From Sodalis praecaptivus (lineage in GTDB: Bacteria > Pseudomonadota > Gammaproteobacteria > Enterobacterales > Enterobacteriaceae): a stretch of 64,000 nt of DNA. Where the stretch lies: contig NZ_CP006569.1 in the NCBI RefSeq assembly GCF_000517425.1, positions 2,656,760 to 2,720,759 of the forward strand. Reading direction: 5' to 3'. The position numbers and the translations under genes were made by a program. Under the pieces are notes generated by a model. The model saw only the letters and a list, made by a program, of their open reading frames with translations, was not told the DNA's origin and did not search any database. Below, piece by piece: positions 30,252 through 39,452 of this stretch; position 1 is the first letter of the stretch; every line of letters begins with the position of its first letter.

Positions 30252-30715
30252 AAAGGCTCATCGTGATTGTGGTGATGTGCTTCATCGCGGGCTTTCTTTT
30301 TTATCTGCACCAGCATAAGCAATCGCTATCAGGCTTCAACTGCTCAGGGTTGATGGTGATGAAAGCCAATACTTTTCCCGGCACCTACAGCTATGTGGTG
30401 GATGTTCGCATGTATTTTACCAACGCCGCGGAAGGTTTTTACATTCTTAATGGGACTTTTAGCGCCAACGATAAAACTTATGAACTGCAGCGCATCAAAC
30501 ATTTCAGCTATCAGCTCAAAAATGACAAAGATCTCTATGAGATTATCATCACCAAGGAAAATATTTCCACATTCGACAACACGCCGAAAAGGCTTGCTGA
30601 CCAGATCCTGATGCCCCTCGGTTCATCATTTTTACCGCAGATGAAAAGGATCGATAAGAACGCATTGCTGCTGAACATGCTGTATTCACCGTATTTTATC
30701 TGCACCGCCACCTGA
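30248..30715 (+). CDS. FidL-like single-pass membrane protein
   Basis: A 155-aa protein with an N-terminal membrane helix (about residues 4-22, LIVIVVMCFIAGFLFYL) and a periplasmic domain. ATG 30248 overlaps the stop of the regulator gene and has GGAG 6-7 nt ahead. Size, topology and pairing match the FidL-like family that accompanies CadC/ToxR-type regulators in enterobacteria. By analogy with ToxS it may stabilise or tune the periplasmic domain of its partner. That role is inference; the family has no firm biochemistry that I know of. Confidence 0.72.
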   Translation: MKRLIVIVVMCFIAGFLFYLHQHKQSLSGFNCSGLMVMKANTFPGTYSYVVDVRMYFTNAAEGFYILNGTFSANDKTYELQRIKHFSYQLKNDKDLYEIIITKENISTFDNTPKRLADQILMPLGSSFLPQMKRIDKNALLLNMLYSPYFICTAT

Positions 30716-30764
30716 GGGCGTCACCCGCGCAACGCAGACAAGCGCCTGCTTCCCCTGCGCGCGT

Positions 30765-32456
30765 TTGTCATCGCCTATGAATATCAACAGCGATAATTTT
30801 GACGAACGGCGAAATGCCATAAATACTTGCATGAGGGAGGGAAAGTATTTCAAATTCGCCGGGGAGCTGCGCGCGGGTCATATGTTAAAACTTACACATT
30901 TTTTTGGCCGCGGGCGTCGCAACGACGATACCGATTCGCTGGATGGGCCGCCTCGTTTTTCGCTGATTCTTCAGGTAGCCGCCTCCGCGCTGTTTTTGGC
31001 CGTGGTGCTCGTCTCGCTGACCGGCTGGCATCTTTACCATACCTATCAGCTTGCGCTGTCGCGTTCCCAAACCAATATTCTCAATTTGACTCAGGCGCTT
31101 TCTCAGCATGCCAATGATACTTTCATGCAGGCCGAGATCCTGTTAACCGATTTGGCCCAACGTATCGCTCAGGACGGTTTGGCTGCGGCGCAGCAGGGGC
31201 AATTACACCCGCTTTTCACCGCCAAAATGCGCGCCCTGCCGCAGGTACACGGCATTTTTCTCTATGACGCCGCGGGGCATATGGTTGCCACCTCAGACAA
31301 CGTTTTGCCGGCCAATACGGATTTCGCCGATCGCGATTATTACCGCTACCACCGCGATCACAATGACGCTAATTTGCATATCGGCAAAGTGATTCGCAGC
31401 CGGCTTACCGGCGAGCTCATTTTACCGGTCTCGCTACGCATTAATCGCCCCGACGGTAGTTTCGCCGGCGTACTGTTAGAAAGCGTCGTCATTGACTATT
31501 TCCGCCATTTCTACGCCCGTTTCGTGATAGACGATGATTCCACCTTGATGATGATGCTCAACAACGGCACCCTACTCTATCGTCATCCTTACAACGAGCG
31601 GGCGATCGGCAGCTCGATTTCCGCAACGCCGCTTTATCAAAAGCATATTGGCCAGCAGGCTTCAGGGGTCATGACGGGCGCCCTCAATGGCCAGGATGCG
31701 CAAAAAATCTACAGCTTCACTCATTTGCAGCAGTTTCCCGTCGCGATCACCACCGGTATGTCGCTGGATCAGGCGCTGGTGGACTGGCGTCAAGATGCAA
31801 TAAGTCATTTGATTCTGGTGGTGATTTTTCTGGCGCTGCTCAGCCTGTTGGCGATTTCGTTTATTCGTCAAATTCGCCGCCGCATGCGGGTGGAAGAAGA
31901 ATTGCGCCACGCTCAGCGCGAGCTGCGTAAGCTCAACCGGTCTCTGGAGCATTTGGCGCGTCGCGACGGACTCACCGGCCTGTATAATCGTCGCCATTTC
32001 GATCTGGCCCTCACCGACGAGTTCAATCGTGCGGTGCTAAGCCACGATGCGCTAGGCATTATTTTGCTGGATATCGACTTTTTCAAACAATTTAACGACC
32101 TCTACGGACACGTCGCCGGCGATAATTGCCTAAAACGGATCGGCGAGGCGCTGAAAGCGCTTTCACTGCGGCACCGAGATCGGGTAGCGCGCTACGGCGG
32201 CGAGGAATTCATTATCCTGCTGCCGCAAACCGACGAGGCGGGCGCGCGGGAGGTCGCACAGCGGGTGTATGAGGCGATAACCGGGCTGGCGATTGCGCAC
32301 CAGGCCAGCCCCACCGGTAGCCTCACCCCGAGCATCGGCGTTTATGTGGGACAGCCGGCGAGCGGCGATGAATCCCCTTCCAGAATGGTGAGTCGGGCTG
32401 ATACCGCGCTTTATCAGGCCAAACGCGAGGGACGCAACCGTATTTGCCTCGCCTGA
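30765..32456 (+). CDS. Membrane diguanylate cyclase with Cache-type sensor
   Basis: A protein of up to 563 aa. The soluble N-terminal part is uncertain: possible starts are TTG 30765, ATG 30777, ATG 30831 or ATG 30882, none with a strong ribosome site. A membrane helix (about 66-90) is followed by a periplasmic double-Cache-like sensor (about 95-345), a second helix (about 346-366), a short coiled coil and GGDEF (about 395-560). The active site is GGEEF at 478-482, with inhibitory site RHRD five residues before it. It should synthesise c-di-GMP in response to a periplasmic ligand. It lies 49 bp after the FidL-like gene. Confidence 0.85.
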   Translation: MSSPMNINSDNFDERRNAINTCMREGKYFKFAGELRAGHMLKLTHFFGRGRRNDDTDSLDGPPRFSLILQVAASALFLAVVLVSLTGWHLYHTYQLALSRSQTNILNLTQALSQHANDTFMQAEILLTDLAQRIAQDGLAAAQQGQLHPLFTAKMRALPQVHGIFLYDAAGHMVATSDNVLPANTDFADRDYYRYHRDHNDANLHIGKVIRSRLTGELILPVSLRINRPDGSFAGVLLESVVIDYFRHFYARFVIDDDSTLMMMLNNGTLLYRHPYNERAIGSSISATPLYQKHIGQQASGVMTGALNGQDAQKIYSFTHLQQFPVAITTGMSLDQALVDWRQDAISHLILVVIFLALLSLLAISFIRQIRRRMRVEEELRHAQRELRKLNRSLEHLARRDGLTGLYNRRHFDLALTDEFNRAVLSHDALGIILLDIDFFKQFNDLYGHVAGDNCLKRIGEALKALSLRHRDRVARYGGEEFIILLPQTDEAGAREVAQRVYEAITGLAIAHQASPTGSLTPSIGVYVGQPASGDESPSRMVSRADTALYQAKREGRNRICLA

Positions 32457-32477
32457 CGGTAGCGCGGTACCTCGGCG

Positions 32478-33611
32478 TCAGGGCTTAAGAATGACTTTGG
32501 TCCAGCCGGCAGCGCGCTCGTCAAAATGGCCGTAAGCCGCCGGCGCCTCCGCCAATTTCAGCCTATGGGAGATAATCGCCGCGGGATTGGCTTTGCCTTG
32601 ATGGATGAGCCGCGCCAATTGGCGGTTATAGGCCTTCACGTTGGCCTGGCCGGTGCGGATCTGCTGGCCTTTAAACCACAAACTACCGAAATCGAACGGC
32701 ATCTTGCCGGCCTGCGCCAGCTCGCTGGCGGCGCCGGGATCCTGCGGCACAAAAACGCCGACCACGCCAATACCGCCGGTGGCACGCGTAGAGGCCACCA
32801 AGCTGTTCATCGTTGCGGCATTATCTTCATGCCCATGTTTGTTGCAGCATTGATAGCCGACGCATTCACAGCCGCAGTCGGTACCTCGGCCGTCGGTCAG
32901 ATCGAGGATCTTTTGCACCGCGGCATCCCCCACCGCGTTGACGGCCGTGGCGCCAAGTTTTTCGGCCAGCGCCAGCCTGTCGGGATGGGTATCCACCACC
33001 AGCACCTGTGATGCGCCTTTGATGACCGCCGCGTGTGCCGCCATCAGCCCAACCGGGCCGGCGCCGTAAATAGCGACGCTATCGCCGGGTCGCAAACCCG
33101 CCAGCTCGGTGGCGTGCCAACCGGTCGGGAAAATGTCGGATAGCATGACATAGTCATCCTCTTTCTCGGCGGCATCCTCCGGCAGAATGAGGCAGTTGAA
33201 ATCGGCATAGGGAACGCGGAGCAATTCCGCCTGGCCGCCCTCCCAGGGCCCCATCTCGGCAAAGCCATAGGCCGCGCCGGCGGCGCCGGGATTTGCGGTG
33301 AGACAAAAACCCGTCAGGCCCCGCTCGCAATTCTCGCAAAAACCACAGCCAATGTTAAACGGCAAACAGACCCGATCCCCCACCTTCACCCGCTCCACCG
33401 CGTTGCCAATCTCGATGACCTGCCCCAGATTTTCGTGGCCGAAAATCCGGCCTGGCTCAAAGCCGGTCCGCCCTTCGTACATATGTAAATCTGAGCCGCA
33501 AATATTTGTGGTGGTAATCTTAACCAGCACGTCGGTCGGTTTCACAATCCGCGCATCCGGTACCGTTTTCACCGCCACATCACGCGGCCCGTTGTAAACG
33601 ACTGCTTTCAT
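32478..33611 (-). CDS. Glutathione-independent formaldehyde dehydrogenase (zinc MDR)
   Basis: A 377-aa NAD-dependent zinc dehydrogenase of the FdhA type. Catalytic zinc ligands are Cys38 (NICGSDLH) and the GHE of FGHENLG. The structural zinc loop is CGFCENCERGLTGFC. The coenzyme motif is GAGPVGLMAA. ECVGYQCCNKHGHED is characteristic of the formaldehyde-dismutase/dehydrogenase subfamily. It oxidises formaldehyde to formate without glutathione in relatives. It is a single gene whose 3' end faces the diguanylate cyclase gene 21 bp away. Confidence 0.88.
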   Translation of the reverse strand: MKAVVYNGPRDVAVKTVPDARIVKPTDVLVKITTTNICGSDLHMYEGRTGFEPGRIFGHENLGQVIEIGNAVERVKVGDRVCLPFNIGCGFCENCERGLTGFCLTANPGAAGAAYGFAEMGPWEGGQAELLRVPYADFNCLILPEDAAEKEDDYVMLSDIFPTGWHATELAGLRPGDSVAIYGAGPVGLMAAHAAVIKGASQVLVVDTHPDRLALAEKLGATAVNAVGDAAVQKILDLTDGRGTDCGCECVGYQCCNKHGHEDNAATMNSLVASTRATGGIGVVGVFVPQDPGAASELAQAGKMPFDFGSLWFKGQQIRTGQANVKAYNRQLARLIHQGKANPAAIISHRLKLAEAPAAYGHFDERAAGWTKVILKP

Positions 33612-33768
33612 TACTGCTCCTCCGTTATCGTAGACGCTGTCGCGTCCCGGTTGCCGAGTTGAGTCGAGTTATAAGGTGTAGTGTAAAATCCCGATTTTTT
33701 CCCCATCATTAACATTTATTAATGCTTTACGGGGTATAACCGCCGCTTCATGTTTGCGACATTGTTTA

Positions 33769-33783
33769 TGTGACAACGTCACA
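33769..33783. promoter_or_regulatory. Inverted repeat TGTGAC-AAC-GTCACA
   Basis: Exact 6-bp arms with a 3-bp spacer, about 160 bp ahead of the formaldehyde dehydrogenase start. It resembles a CRP site but has TGTGA-N5-TCACA, one base short of the consensus spacing. It may be an operator for another regulator. Confidence 0.45.
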
Positions 33784-33837
33784 AAAGTAACAACTAACAG
33801 AGATCATTTCGGCCGTTTTCTCGCCAAAATTCACATG

Positions 33838-34097
33838 GATGACGTTATTGAAGTACCCTGTTTAATGGCGTAGTCGAAGGGTTCGCTTGGATGGCGTTGT
33901 TGAAGTACTCTGTTTGATAGCGTAGTCGTAGGGTTCACATTGATGACGTTGTAGAAACGTTCTCTTTGATGGCGTAGTCAAAAGGTTAACTTTGAGGACG
34001 TTGTAGAAACGTACTCTTTGATGGCGTAGTCATAAGGTTGACCTTGAGGACGTTGTAGAAACGATCTCTTTGATGGCGTAGTCGAAGGGTTCACTTT
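33838..34097. repeat. Five tandem 52-bp units
   Basis: Units start at 33838, 33890, 33942, 33994 and 34046 with no spacers. Units 1-2 (core GAAGTACYCTG) and units 3-5 (core GTAGAAACG) form two subfamilies. All keep GACGTT or GGCGTT near the start and GCGTAGTC in the middle. Because 52 is not a multiple of 3 and no long frame crosses the array, it is not coding. Confidence 0.93.
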
Positions 34098-34212
34098 GCC
34101 GGCCGGGATATCACAATGGCGAGAGCAACCGGCTCAATCGTTAACTCAACGTGGCTCACCCGACTGAGCGATAGCGTCGGTCGGGTGTCTATTTCGCGCC
34201 GCGCAGGCCCGT

Positions 34213-35196
34213 TTAGCGCTGGGTGTTGACCACGATGCGGCCACGAACCTTACCCGCCATTAGCGCCTGGGCGGTGTCTATGACCTCCGACAGCCCAATT
34301 TCCCGGGTTATCTGATCCAATAACGGCGTATCGACAACTTCGGCGATGCGTTGCCACGCCTCACGGCGGTCAGCCTCAGGGCGCATGACGCTGTCGATAC
34401 CTACCAGGGTAATGCCGCGCAGAATAAAGGGCGCCACGCTGGCGGGAAAATCCATACCTTGCGCCAGACCGCAGGCCGTCACGACGCCCTGATAGCGTAA
34501 TCCGGCACAAACATTGGCCAGCGTATGGCTCCCGACGCTGTCAACGGCCGCGGCCCACTGCTCATGAGCCAGCGGACGACCCGGAACGCTGAGCGGCGCG
34601 CGGTCGATGACTTCCGCTGCGCCCAGGCGACGCAGATGTTCCGCCTCGTTTAACCGGCCGGTGGCGGCGACGACCTGGTATCCCTGCCGGGCAAGAAAGG
34701 CGATGGCGAAGCTGCCGACACCGCCGTTGGCGCCCGTGACCAGCACCTTACCGCTGTCCGGCGTGATACCGTGGCGCTGTAGCGCCAATACCGACAACAT
34801 GGCGGTATAGCCCGCCGTGCCGACCGCCATGGCCGCCCGGGCATCTAGCCCTTCCGGCAGCGGGATCAGCCAGTCGCCGTTCACGCGGGCTTTTTGCGCC
34901 AGTCCGCCCCAGTGCTTTTCGCCGACGCCCCAGCCGTTCAGCAATACCCGATCGCCGACGCGAAACTCCGCATGGCGACTGTGCTCCACCGTACCGGCCA
35001 AATCGATGCCGGGCACCATCGGGAATTGGCGCACCACCGGCCCTTGTCCGGTAATGGCCAGGCCGTCTTTATAATTCAGGGTGGAGTAATCCACCCGCAC
35101 CAGCACATCCCCCGACGGTAATTGCGCGTCCTCAAGGGGGGTCAATCCGGCGCGGTAGCCCGCGTCGTCTTTTTCAATCACGATGGCGTTAAACAT
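34213..35196 (-). CDS. acuI: Acryloyl-CoA reductase AcuI (YhdH family)
   Basis: A 327-aa zinc-free MDR oxidoreductase that reduces acryloyl-CoA to propionyl-CoA with NADPH in characterised relatives. Family marks are [21 protein letters not shown], the coenzyme loop [10 protein letters not shown] and [11 protein letters not shown]. The start is ATG 35196, with AGGAG 6 nt ahead; the frame opens upstream into the regulator gene. It lies 49 bp downstream of a TetR-family gene on the same strand. AcuR-AcuI pairs protect against acrylate in other bacteria. Confidence 0.87.
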   Translation of the reverse strand: MFNAIVIEKDDAGYRAGLTPLEDAQLPSGDVLVRVDYSTLNYKDGLAITGQGPVVRQFPMVPGIDLAGTVEHSRHAEFRVGDRVLLNGWGVGEKHWGGLAQKARVNGDWLIPLPEGLDARAAMAVGTAGYTAMLSVLALQRHGITPDSGKVLVTGANGGVGSFAIAFLARQGYQVVAATGRLNEAEHLRRLGAAEVIDRAPLSVPGRPLAHEQWAAAVDSVGSHTLANVCAGLRYQGVVTACGLAQGMDFPASVAPFILRGITLVGIDSVMRPEADRREAWQRIAEVVDTPLLDQITREIGLSEVIDTAQALMAGKVRGRIVVNTQR

Positions 35197-35245
35197 GGAG
35201 GCTCCTTGAACATGGGCGACGTCGCTTGACGCAACGCCTTGAAAT

Positions 35246-35878
35246 TTAGCGCGGCAAACCGGCCAGAAACCCTTGGGCGAAACGATCGAGAGGCTGGCGA
35301 TTGCCCGCCAGCCGGGCGCGCATGACCGCCCCTTCCCAGCCGATCCAGAAAAATTCCGCCAGTGCCGCGCAATCCGCCTGAAAATGAATCTCCCCCGCCG
35401 CCTGCGCCAACCGCAGGCAATCGGCAACCTGCCGCTGCCAACCGTGCAAGATGGCGCTTAATTGCTGACGGTAACCGGCCGGCAGGACCGCGATTTCCTG
35501 CCCGAGGTTGCCCACCAGACAACCGCGCCGGAAATCATATTTCGCCATGCCTGCGGCCGATTGCTCGATAAAAACCTGCAACCGGGCCAGCGGCGTCAAA
35601 TCTGATTGCGTGAGACAGCGTGCCAACCGGGCGGCGAAATAGTCGCCGTATCCGGCGACGATCGCCTGGCCGAACGCCGCTTTGCTGGGGAAATAATAGT
35701 AAAAGGAGCCTTTGGGTACGCCAGCCGCCTTGAGAATGCCGTCAATGCCCGAGGCGGTGAACCCCTGCTCAGTCAGCATAGCGATGCCGGCGCGAATCAG
35801 CGCCTGACGGGTATCTGGGTCGGCTGCCGCCACTTTACGTGGCCGGCCGCGTCGCGCGGAAGGTGGGGTCGGTTGCAT
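35246..35878 (-). CDS. TetR-family regulator, probably of acuI
   Basis: A 210-aa repressor with the basic N-terminal GRPRK, then the TetR helix-turn-helix (about residues 25-70; [23 protein letters not shown] is the recognition region, quoted by its ends only in part). The C-terminal ligand domain contains Cys in [12 protein letters not shown]. Arrangement and sequence style fit AcuR or the NemR-like group, which sense reactive electrophiles such as acrylate. It is transcribed with acuI. A palindrome 10 bp before its start codon (35889-35903) is a good autoregulatory operator. Confidence 0.82.
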   Translation of the reverse strand: MQPTPPSARRGRPRKVAAADPDTRQALIRAGIAMLTEQGFTASGIDGILKAAGVPKGSFYYYFPSKAAFGQAIVAGYGDYFAARLARCLTQSDLTPLARLQVFIEQSAAGMAKYDFRRGCLVGNLGQEIAVLPAGYRQQLSAILHGWQRQVADCLRLAQAAGEIHFQADCAALAEFFWIGWEGAVMRARLAGNRQPLDRFAQGFLAGLPR

Positions 35879-35888
35879 CGCTTGAATA

Positions 35889-35903
35889 TAGACTGATCGT
35901 CTA
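35889..35903. promoter_or_regulatory. TetR-type operator TAGAC-TGATC-GTCTA
   Basis: Perfect 5-bp arms TAGAC and GTCTA with a 5-bp spacer, centred 18 bp ahead of the TetR gene start. TAGAC...GTCTA is a common operator form for NemR-like TetR repressors. Binding would block transcription of both the regulator and acuI. Confidence 0.6.
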
Positions 35904-36095
35904 GTTAAATCAAGCGCGCATCACCTGAGTAGGTCAGATGAGCGACCGACGCGCCCTAACGGTGTGATAGGCGCCTGACGCCGCGAGGCCAGATAAGCCG
36001 GCGAGGCTCCGCTCGCCTTTTGCGCCATCGCGGTCGTTGGCGAGGTAGTGGCGGTAGCGGTCCGTTTTTTGCGCGTCACCGCGGCAGACCGGAAG

Positions 36096-37703
36096 TTATT
36101 GCGCCGGCGGTAGCGGGTTTGTCTTACGCGCCGTTGCCGGTCGCGGCCGCCTGATGCGCATCAGCCAAGCAGGCGCGAGCGCAGCGAAGAAGAACAGTGC
36201 GACGAGATAAAACCCATCCTGATAAGCCATCATCTGCGCCTTGGGCACCAGCATGCTTTCCAGCCAGGCCAGCGCGCCGGGATGAATACCGGCCCGCAGC
36301 GGGTAACCAAACGGATTGCCCCAATGGGACATTAGCAGCCCCAGCCGGCTGATGGCTTCCATGCCGGCGGCATTGGCGGCGGTCAGCGCCTGGGCCAGCG
36401 CATCGCCGTGGAACGTAGTGCGCCTGTCGACCACCACCGACAACACGTTGACGCCCACCGCCCCCCCGAGCTGCCGCACGAAATTTAAACTCCCCGACCC
36501 CTGCGCCAGTTTGTCCGGCGGCAGCGCCCGCAGCGCGCCGGCGTTCAGCGCCGGCAGCATGACGCCAAGACCGACGCGGCCCAGCATGACCCACCAGGCC
36601 ATGGTCCAGAAAGGCGTGTCCACGTCCGCCCCGCCGGAAAGCCAACACGACAGGCCGAACAGCGCCAGTCCGCTCATTACGGGGATGTGCGGCGGCAATT
36701 TATCGCTCAGTTGGCCGGCGATAGGAAACACCAGGCCCAGCACCAGGCCCGCCGGCATCAGCAATAACCCGGAACGGGTAGGCGTGAAGCCCTGCACCGT
36801 TTGCACAAACAGCGGAATAATATAGGTCGACCCATAAATGCCGGCGCCGAGAGCGAACGCCACCACGCAGCCTGCGGAAAAGCCGAGATTGCTGAACACC
36901 CGCAGGCTCAGCAGCGGATGCGGCGTCACCAGCTCCCAGAGAATAAAACCGGCCGCCGACAACAGCGCCAGCGTGAACAGCGCCAGGATAAAAAAGGCAT
37001 TCCACCCTTCGCGTTGGCCGTTTGATAACCCCGTCAGCCATGTCGTCAACGCGCAAACCAGCAATAAAAACCCCGTGACGTCAAAACGGCGCGGCACCGC
37101 CTGACTGTCCTCGTCCCGCGTCGGCATGATGAACAGCGCCGCCGCCATGCCGGCCAGGCAAAATGGCACCACCACCAGGAAAACATCGCGCCAATCGTAC
37201 TGATCGACCAGCAAACCGCCGACCGTCGGGCCCAGCGCCGGCGCCAGCACAATACCGACGCCATAAATGCCCATCGCCCTGCCGCGCTGGGACGGGGGAA
37301 AGACCTGCGACATTACCACCATCGCCAGCGGCTGGACGATGCCCGACGCGCTCCCCTGTAAAACCCGTGCCAAAATCACCTCGGCGCCGCTGCCGCTGGC
37401 AAACCCCAACAGACTGCCGACGATAAATACACCCATGGCACAGACAAAGGTACGGCGATAGCCGAATCGCTCAAGCGCCCAGGCGGTCATCAGCATGGTG
37501 GCGGTCATGGCGGCCAGAAACGCCGTCGAAAGCCACTGCACCTGGTCTTGCCCCAACCCGAACGCGCCCATGATATCGCGCATCGCTACATTGACGATGG
37601 TGGCAGTGGCGGTGGTGGCAATGGTGCCCAGCATGACGGTGCCGGTGGCCAGCCAGCGGTAGGCCGGGCCAAAGCGTTCGGCCTGGCGCTCAATGGGCGA
37701 CAT
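36096..37703 (-). CDS. DHA2-type multidrug efflux transporter, EmrB-like
   Basis: A 535-aa major facilitator with 14 predicted membrane segments. TATIVNVAMRDIMGAFG, WLSTAFLAAMTATMLMTAW and GRAMGIYGVGIVLAPALGP are hallmarks of the EmrB/QacA group. The start is ATG 37703, which overlaps the end of the HlyD-type gene by 14 nt and has GAGG upstream. With the adaptor protein it should export hydrophobic toxic compounds across both membranes, using an outer-membrane channel encoded elsewhere. Confidence 0.88.
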   Translation of the reverse strand: MSPIERQAERFGPAYRWLATGTVMLGTIATTATATIVNVAMRDIMGAFGLGQDQVQWLSTAFLAAMTATMLMTAWALERFGYRRTFVCAMGVFIVGSLLGFASGSGAEVILARVLQGSASGIVQPLAMVVMSQVFPPSQRGRAMGIYGVGIVLAPALGPTVGGLLVDQYDWRDVFLVVVPFCLAGMAAALFIMPTRDEDSQAVPRRFDVTGFLLLVCALTTWLTGLSNGQREGWNAFFILALFTLALLSAAGFILWELVTPHPLLSLRVFSNLGFSAGCVVAFALGAGIYGSTYIIPLFVQTVQGFTPTRSGLLLMPAGLVLGLVFPIAGQLSDKLPPHIPVMSGLALFGLSCWLSGGADVDTPFWTMAWWVMLGRVGLGVMLPALNAGALRALPPDKLAQGSGSLNFVRQLGGAVGVNVLSVVVDRRTTFHGDALAQALTAANAAGMEAISRLGLLMSHWGNPFGYPLRAGIHPGALAWLESMLVPKAQMMAYQDGFYLVALFFFAALAPAWLMRIRRPRPATARKTNPLPPAQ

Positions 37704-38814
37704 TAATCGCGACCTCCACCATGAGCCCTGGACGCAGGCGCGGGTCGTTGTTATCCAGCGCGATGCGCACCGGCACCCGCTGGGTAATTTTGGTAAAATT
37801 ACCGGAGGGGTTAGGGCTGGGCAACAGCGCGAATTGGTTGGTGGCGGCATCGCCCACCCGCAGGACATGCCCATGCCAATCGTGGCCGGGATAGGCATCA
37901 ACGCCGATCGTTACCGGCTGACCCACGGCGACCTCGCCGAGCGCGGTTTCTTTCACGTTGGCCTCAACCCAGACATTGTGCGGATCGTGTACCATCATCA
38001 CCCACTGGCCCGCCTGGATATAATCGCCCACATCCCCCAGCGTCCGGTCGACGACCCCGTCCACCGGCGAGCGCAGCGTGCGATCGGCGATTTCCTGCTT
38101 CAGTTGATCGGCCTGCGCCTGCAGCGCCTTGACCTGCTGACGCTGCATATCGGCCTGACGATCCAGCACCTGGAGTTGACCGCGCTGCGCCAAGGTATTG
38201 GCATAAGCGGCCTGACTGGCGACCTGTTGCGCCTGGGCCTCGCGCTGTTCGTCCTGACGCTGCAGCAAAAGCGTGCGCGATTCATCCCAGGTCTTTCGCG
38301 ACGTCCCGCCGCCTTTTACCAGGCTGTCGTCGCGCTGAAAGTTGGTTTGCGCCAGCGCCAGTTGATGGCCGGCGGACGCCAGCGCGCTTTGTGCCGCGCC
38401 GAGCTGCGCCTGCGCCTGTTGCATTTGTGCCTGGGTAGTTTTGTCGGCGGTATCCCGCTGTGCCGCAATGTAGCTCACTTGAGCCCGGGCGGCGGCCAGA
38501 CTCCCCTCCACGGCCGCCAGCCGCAGCCGCGCGTCGCGGTCGTCGATACGGGCCAGGATCTGGCCTTTGACGATCCTATCGCCGTCCATGACCGGGCGCG
38601 CGACCAGCCACCCGTCCACCCGGCTGGCGAGGGTTATCACTTCGCCTTTGATTTGGGCGTCATTCTCCGCTACATGGCCAAAACGCCAGCTTAAGTAGTG
38701 GATGAGCCATGCCACCAGCAGGATAACCACCACCAGCACCGCCAGCATTAGCCACTGCCGCCGGCGGTCCAACCGTTGGAAGCCGCCGAAACGCCTTCCG
38801 CGCAGCAGATTCAT
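37690..38814 (-). CDS. Efflux adaptor (HlyD/EmrA family)
   Basis: A 374-aa periplasmic membrane-fusion protein with one N-terminal helix (about residues 20-42), a split biotinyl-lipoyl domain (VDGWLVARPVMDGDRIVKG) and a long Ala/Gln-rich coiled coil (about 100-235), then the second lipoyl half and a beta-barrel domain. It links the EmrB-like pump to an outer-membrane channel. It overlaps the MarR gene by 4 nt upstream and the pump gene by 14 nt downstream. Confidence 0.88.
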   Translation of the reverse strand: MNLLRGRRFGGFQRLDRRRQWLMLAVLVVVILLVAWLIHYLSWRFGHVAENDAQIKGEVITLASRVDGWLVARPVMDGDRIVKGQILARIDDRDARLRLAAVEGSLAAARAQVSYIAAQRDTADKTTQAQMQQAQAQLGAAQSALASAGHQLALAQTNFQRDDSLVKGGGTSRKTWDESRTLLLQRQDEQREAQAQQVASQAAYANTLAQRGQLQVLDRQADMQRQQVKALQAQADQLKQEIADRTLRSPVDGVVDRTLGDVGDYIQAGQWVMMVHDPHNVWVEANVKETALGEVAVGQPVTIGVDAYPGHDWHGHVLRVGDAATNQFALLPSPNPSGNFTKITQRVPVRIALDNNDPRLRPGLMVEVAINVAH

Positions 38815-39266
38815 AAGGTGTCCTTGCTTAAAGTATCCAGTGCCGCCAGGACCTGTTCCAAGACGTGGTTGACCCGCTCAATGTCCTCTTCAGGCAAGGT
38901 GACCAGCACACTGTCCCGCACCTGGCGGGAGATCCCCTCCACCTGATCGACACGCTCCAGACCGCGCGCCGTCAAATGGATCTCCTTGGCCCGCCGATCG
39001 CTGCCCTCGCGCCTTTCGATAAACCCCTGCGCCTGCAGGTTATCCAGCAGGCGCACCACCGATGACGCATCCAGCGCGATAGATTCCGCCAGCTCTTTCT
39101 GGCGCATCGGCGCAGCGGCGCGCGAGATATGCAGCAGCGGCACCCAGGTTGCTTCGGTGAGGCCGTAGGGTTGCAATTGACGGTCAATCAGGCGGCGCCA
39201 GTGTCGCGCGGTCTGCGCGATGAGACCGGCAAAGCGCCGGCGCGAGTGGGAGGTGGAAGAGGTCAT
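38811..39266 (-). CDS. MarR-family repressor of the efflux operon
   Basis: A 151-aa winged-helix regulator. MRQKELAESIALDASSVVRLLDNL is the DNA-reading region (about residues 54-77) and RREGSDRRAKEIHLT the wing. It is first in the operon marR-type/adaptor/pump, as in EmrR-EmrAB. Divergent from it is an ABC exporter gene. A small palindrome CCAAT-T-ATTGG at 39284-39294 lies 18 bp before the start and could be part of its operator. Ligands of such proteins are usually aromatic toxicants. Confidence 0.87.
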   Translation of the reverse strand: MTSSTSHSRRRFAGLIAQTARHWRRLIDRQLQPYGLTEATWVPLLHISRAAAPMRQKELAESIALDASSVVRLLDNLQAQGFIERREGSDRRAKEIHLTARGLERVDQVEGISRQVRDSVLVTLPEEDIERVNHVLEQVLAALDTLSKDTL

Positions 39267-39283
39267 GGCATCTCAATTCATAT

Positions 39284-39294
39284 CCAATTATTGG
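39284..39294. promoter_or_regulatory. Possible MarR operator core
   Basis: CCAAT-T-ATTGG is an 11-bp palindrome in the intergenic space between the MarR gene and the divergent ABC exporter. It is short and could arise by chance. Confidence 0.3.
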
Positions 39295-39452
39295 TATGCC
39301 ATTAATAAACCAAAAAAACTACTTTTGTCAAATACTGTAAATTTTACGGGTATTCTGCGCGCCGCAAGTGAGATTAATAGGCATTTCCGTTTGCTAAAAC
39401 GACGATTACTCAGCATGCTATCAATCCATTACGTCATCATGAGATTGTAGCA

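Larger units (their letters stand above)
33612..34212. other. Intergenic region with inverted repeat and 52-bp array
   Basis: No gene. It contains the fdhA-side promoter with the inverted repeat at 33769-33783 and the five-unit array at 33838-34097. Confidence 0.7.

Noticed and set aside
33769..33783. CRP site ahead of formaldehyde dehydrogenase
   Set aside because: The arms match, but the spacer is 5 bp instead of 6. Kept only as an unnamed inverted repeat.
33838..34097. Possible CRISPR array
   Set aside because: The units are directly adjacent with no unique spacers, and no cas genes are present.
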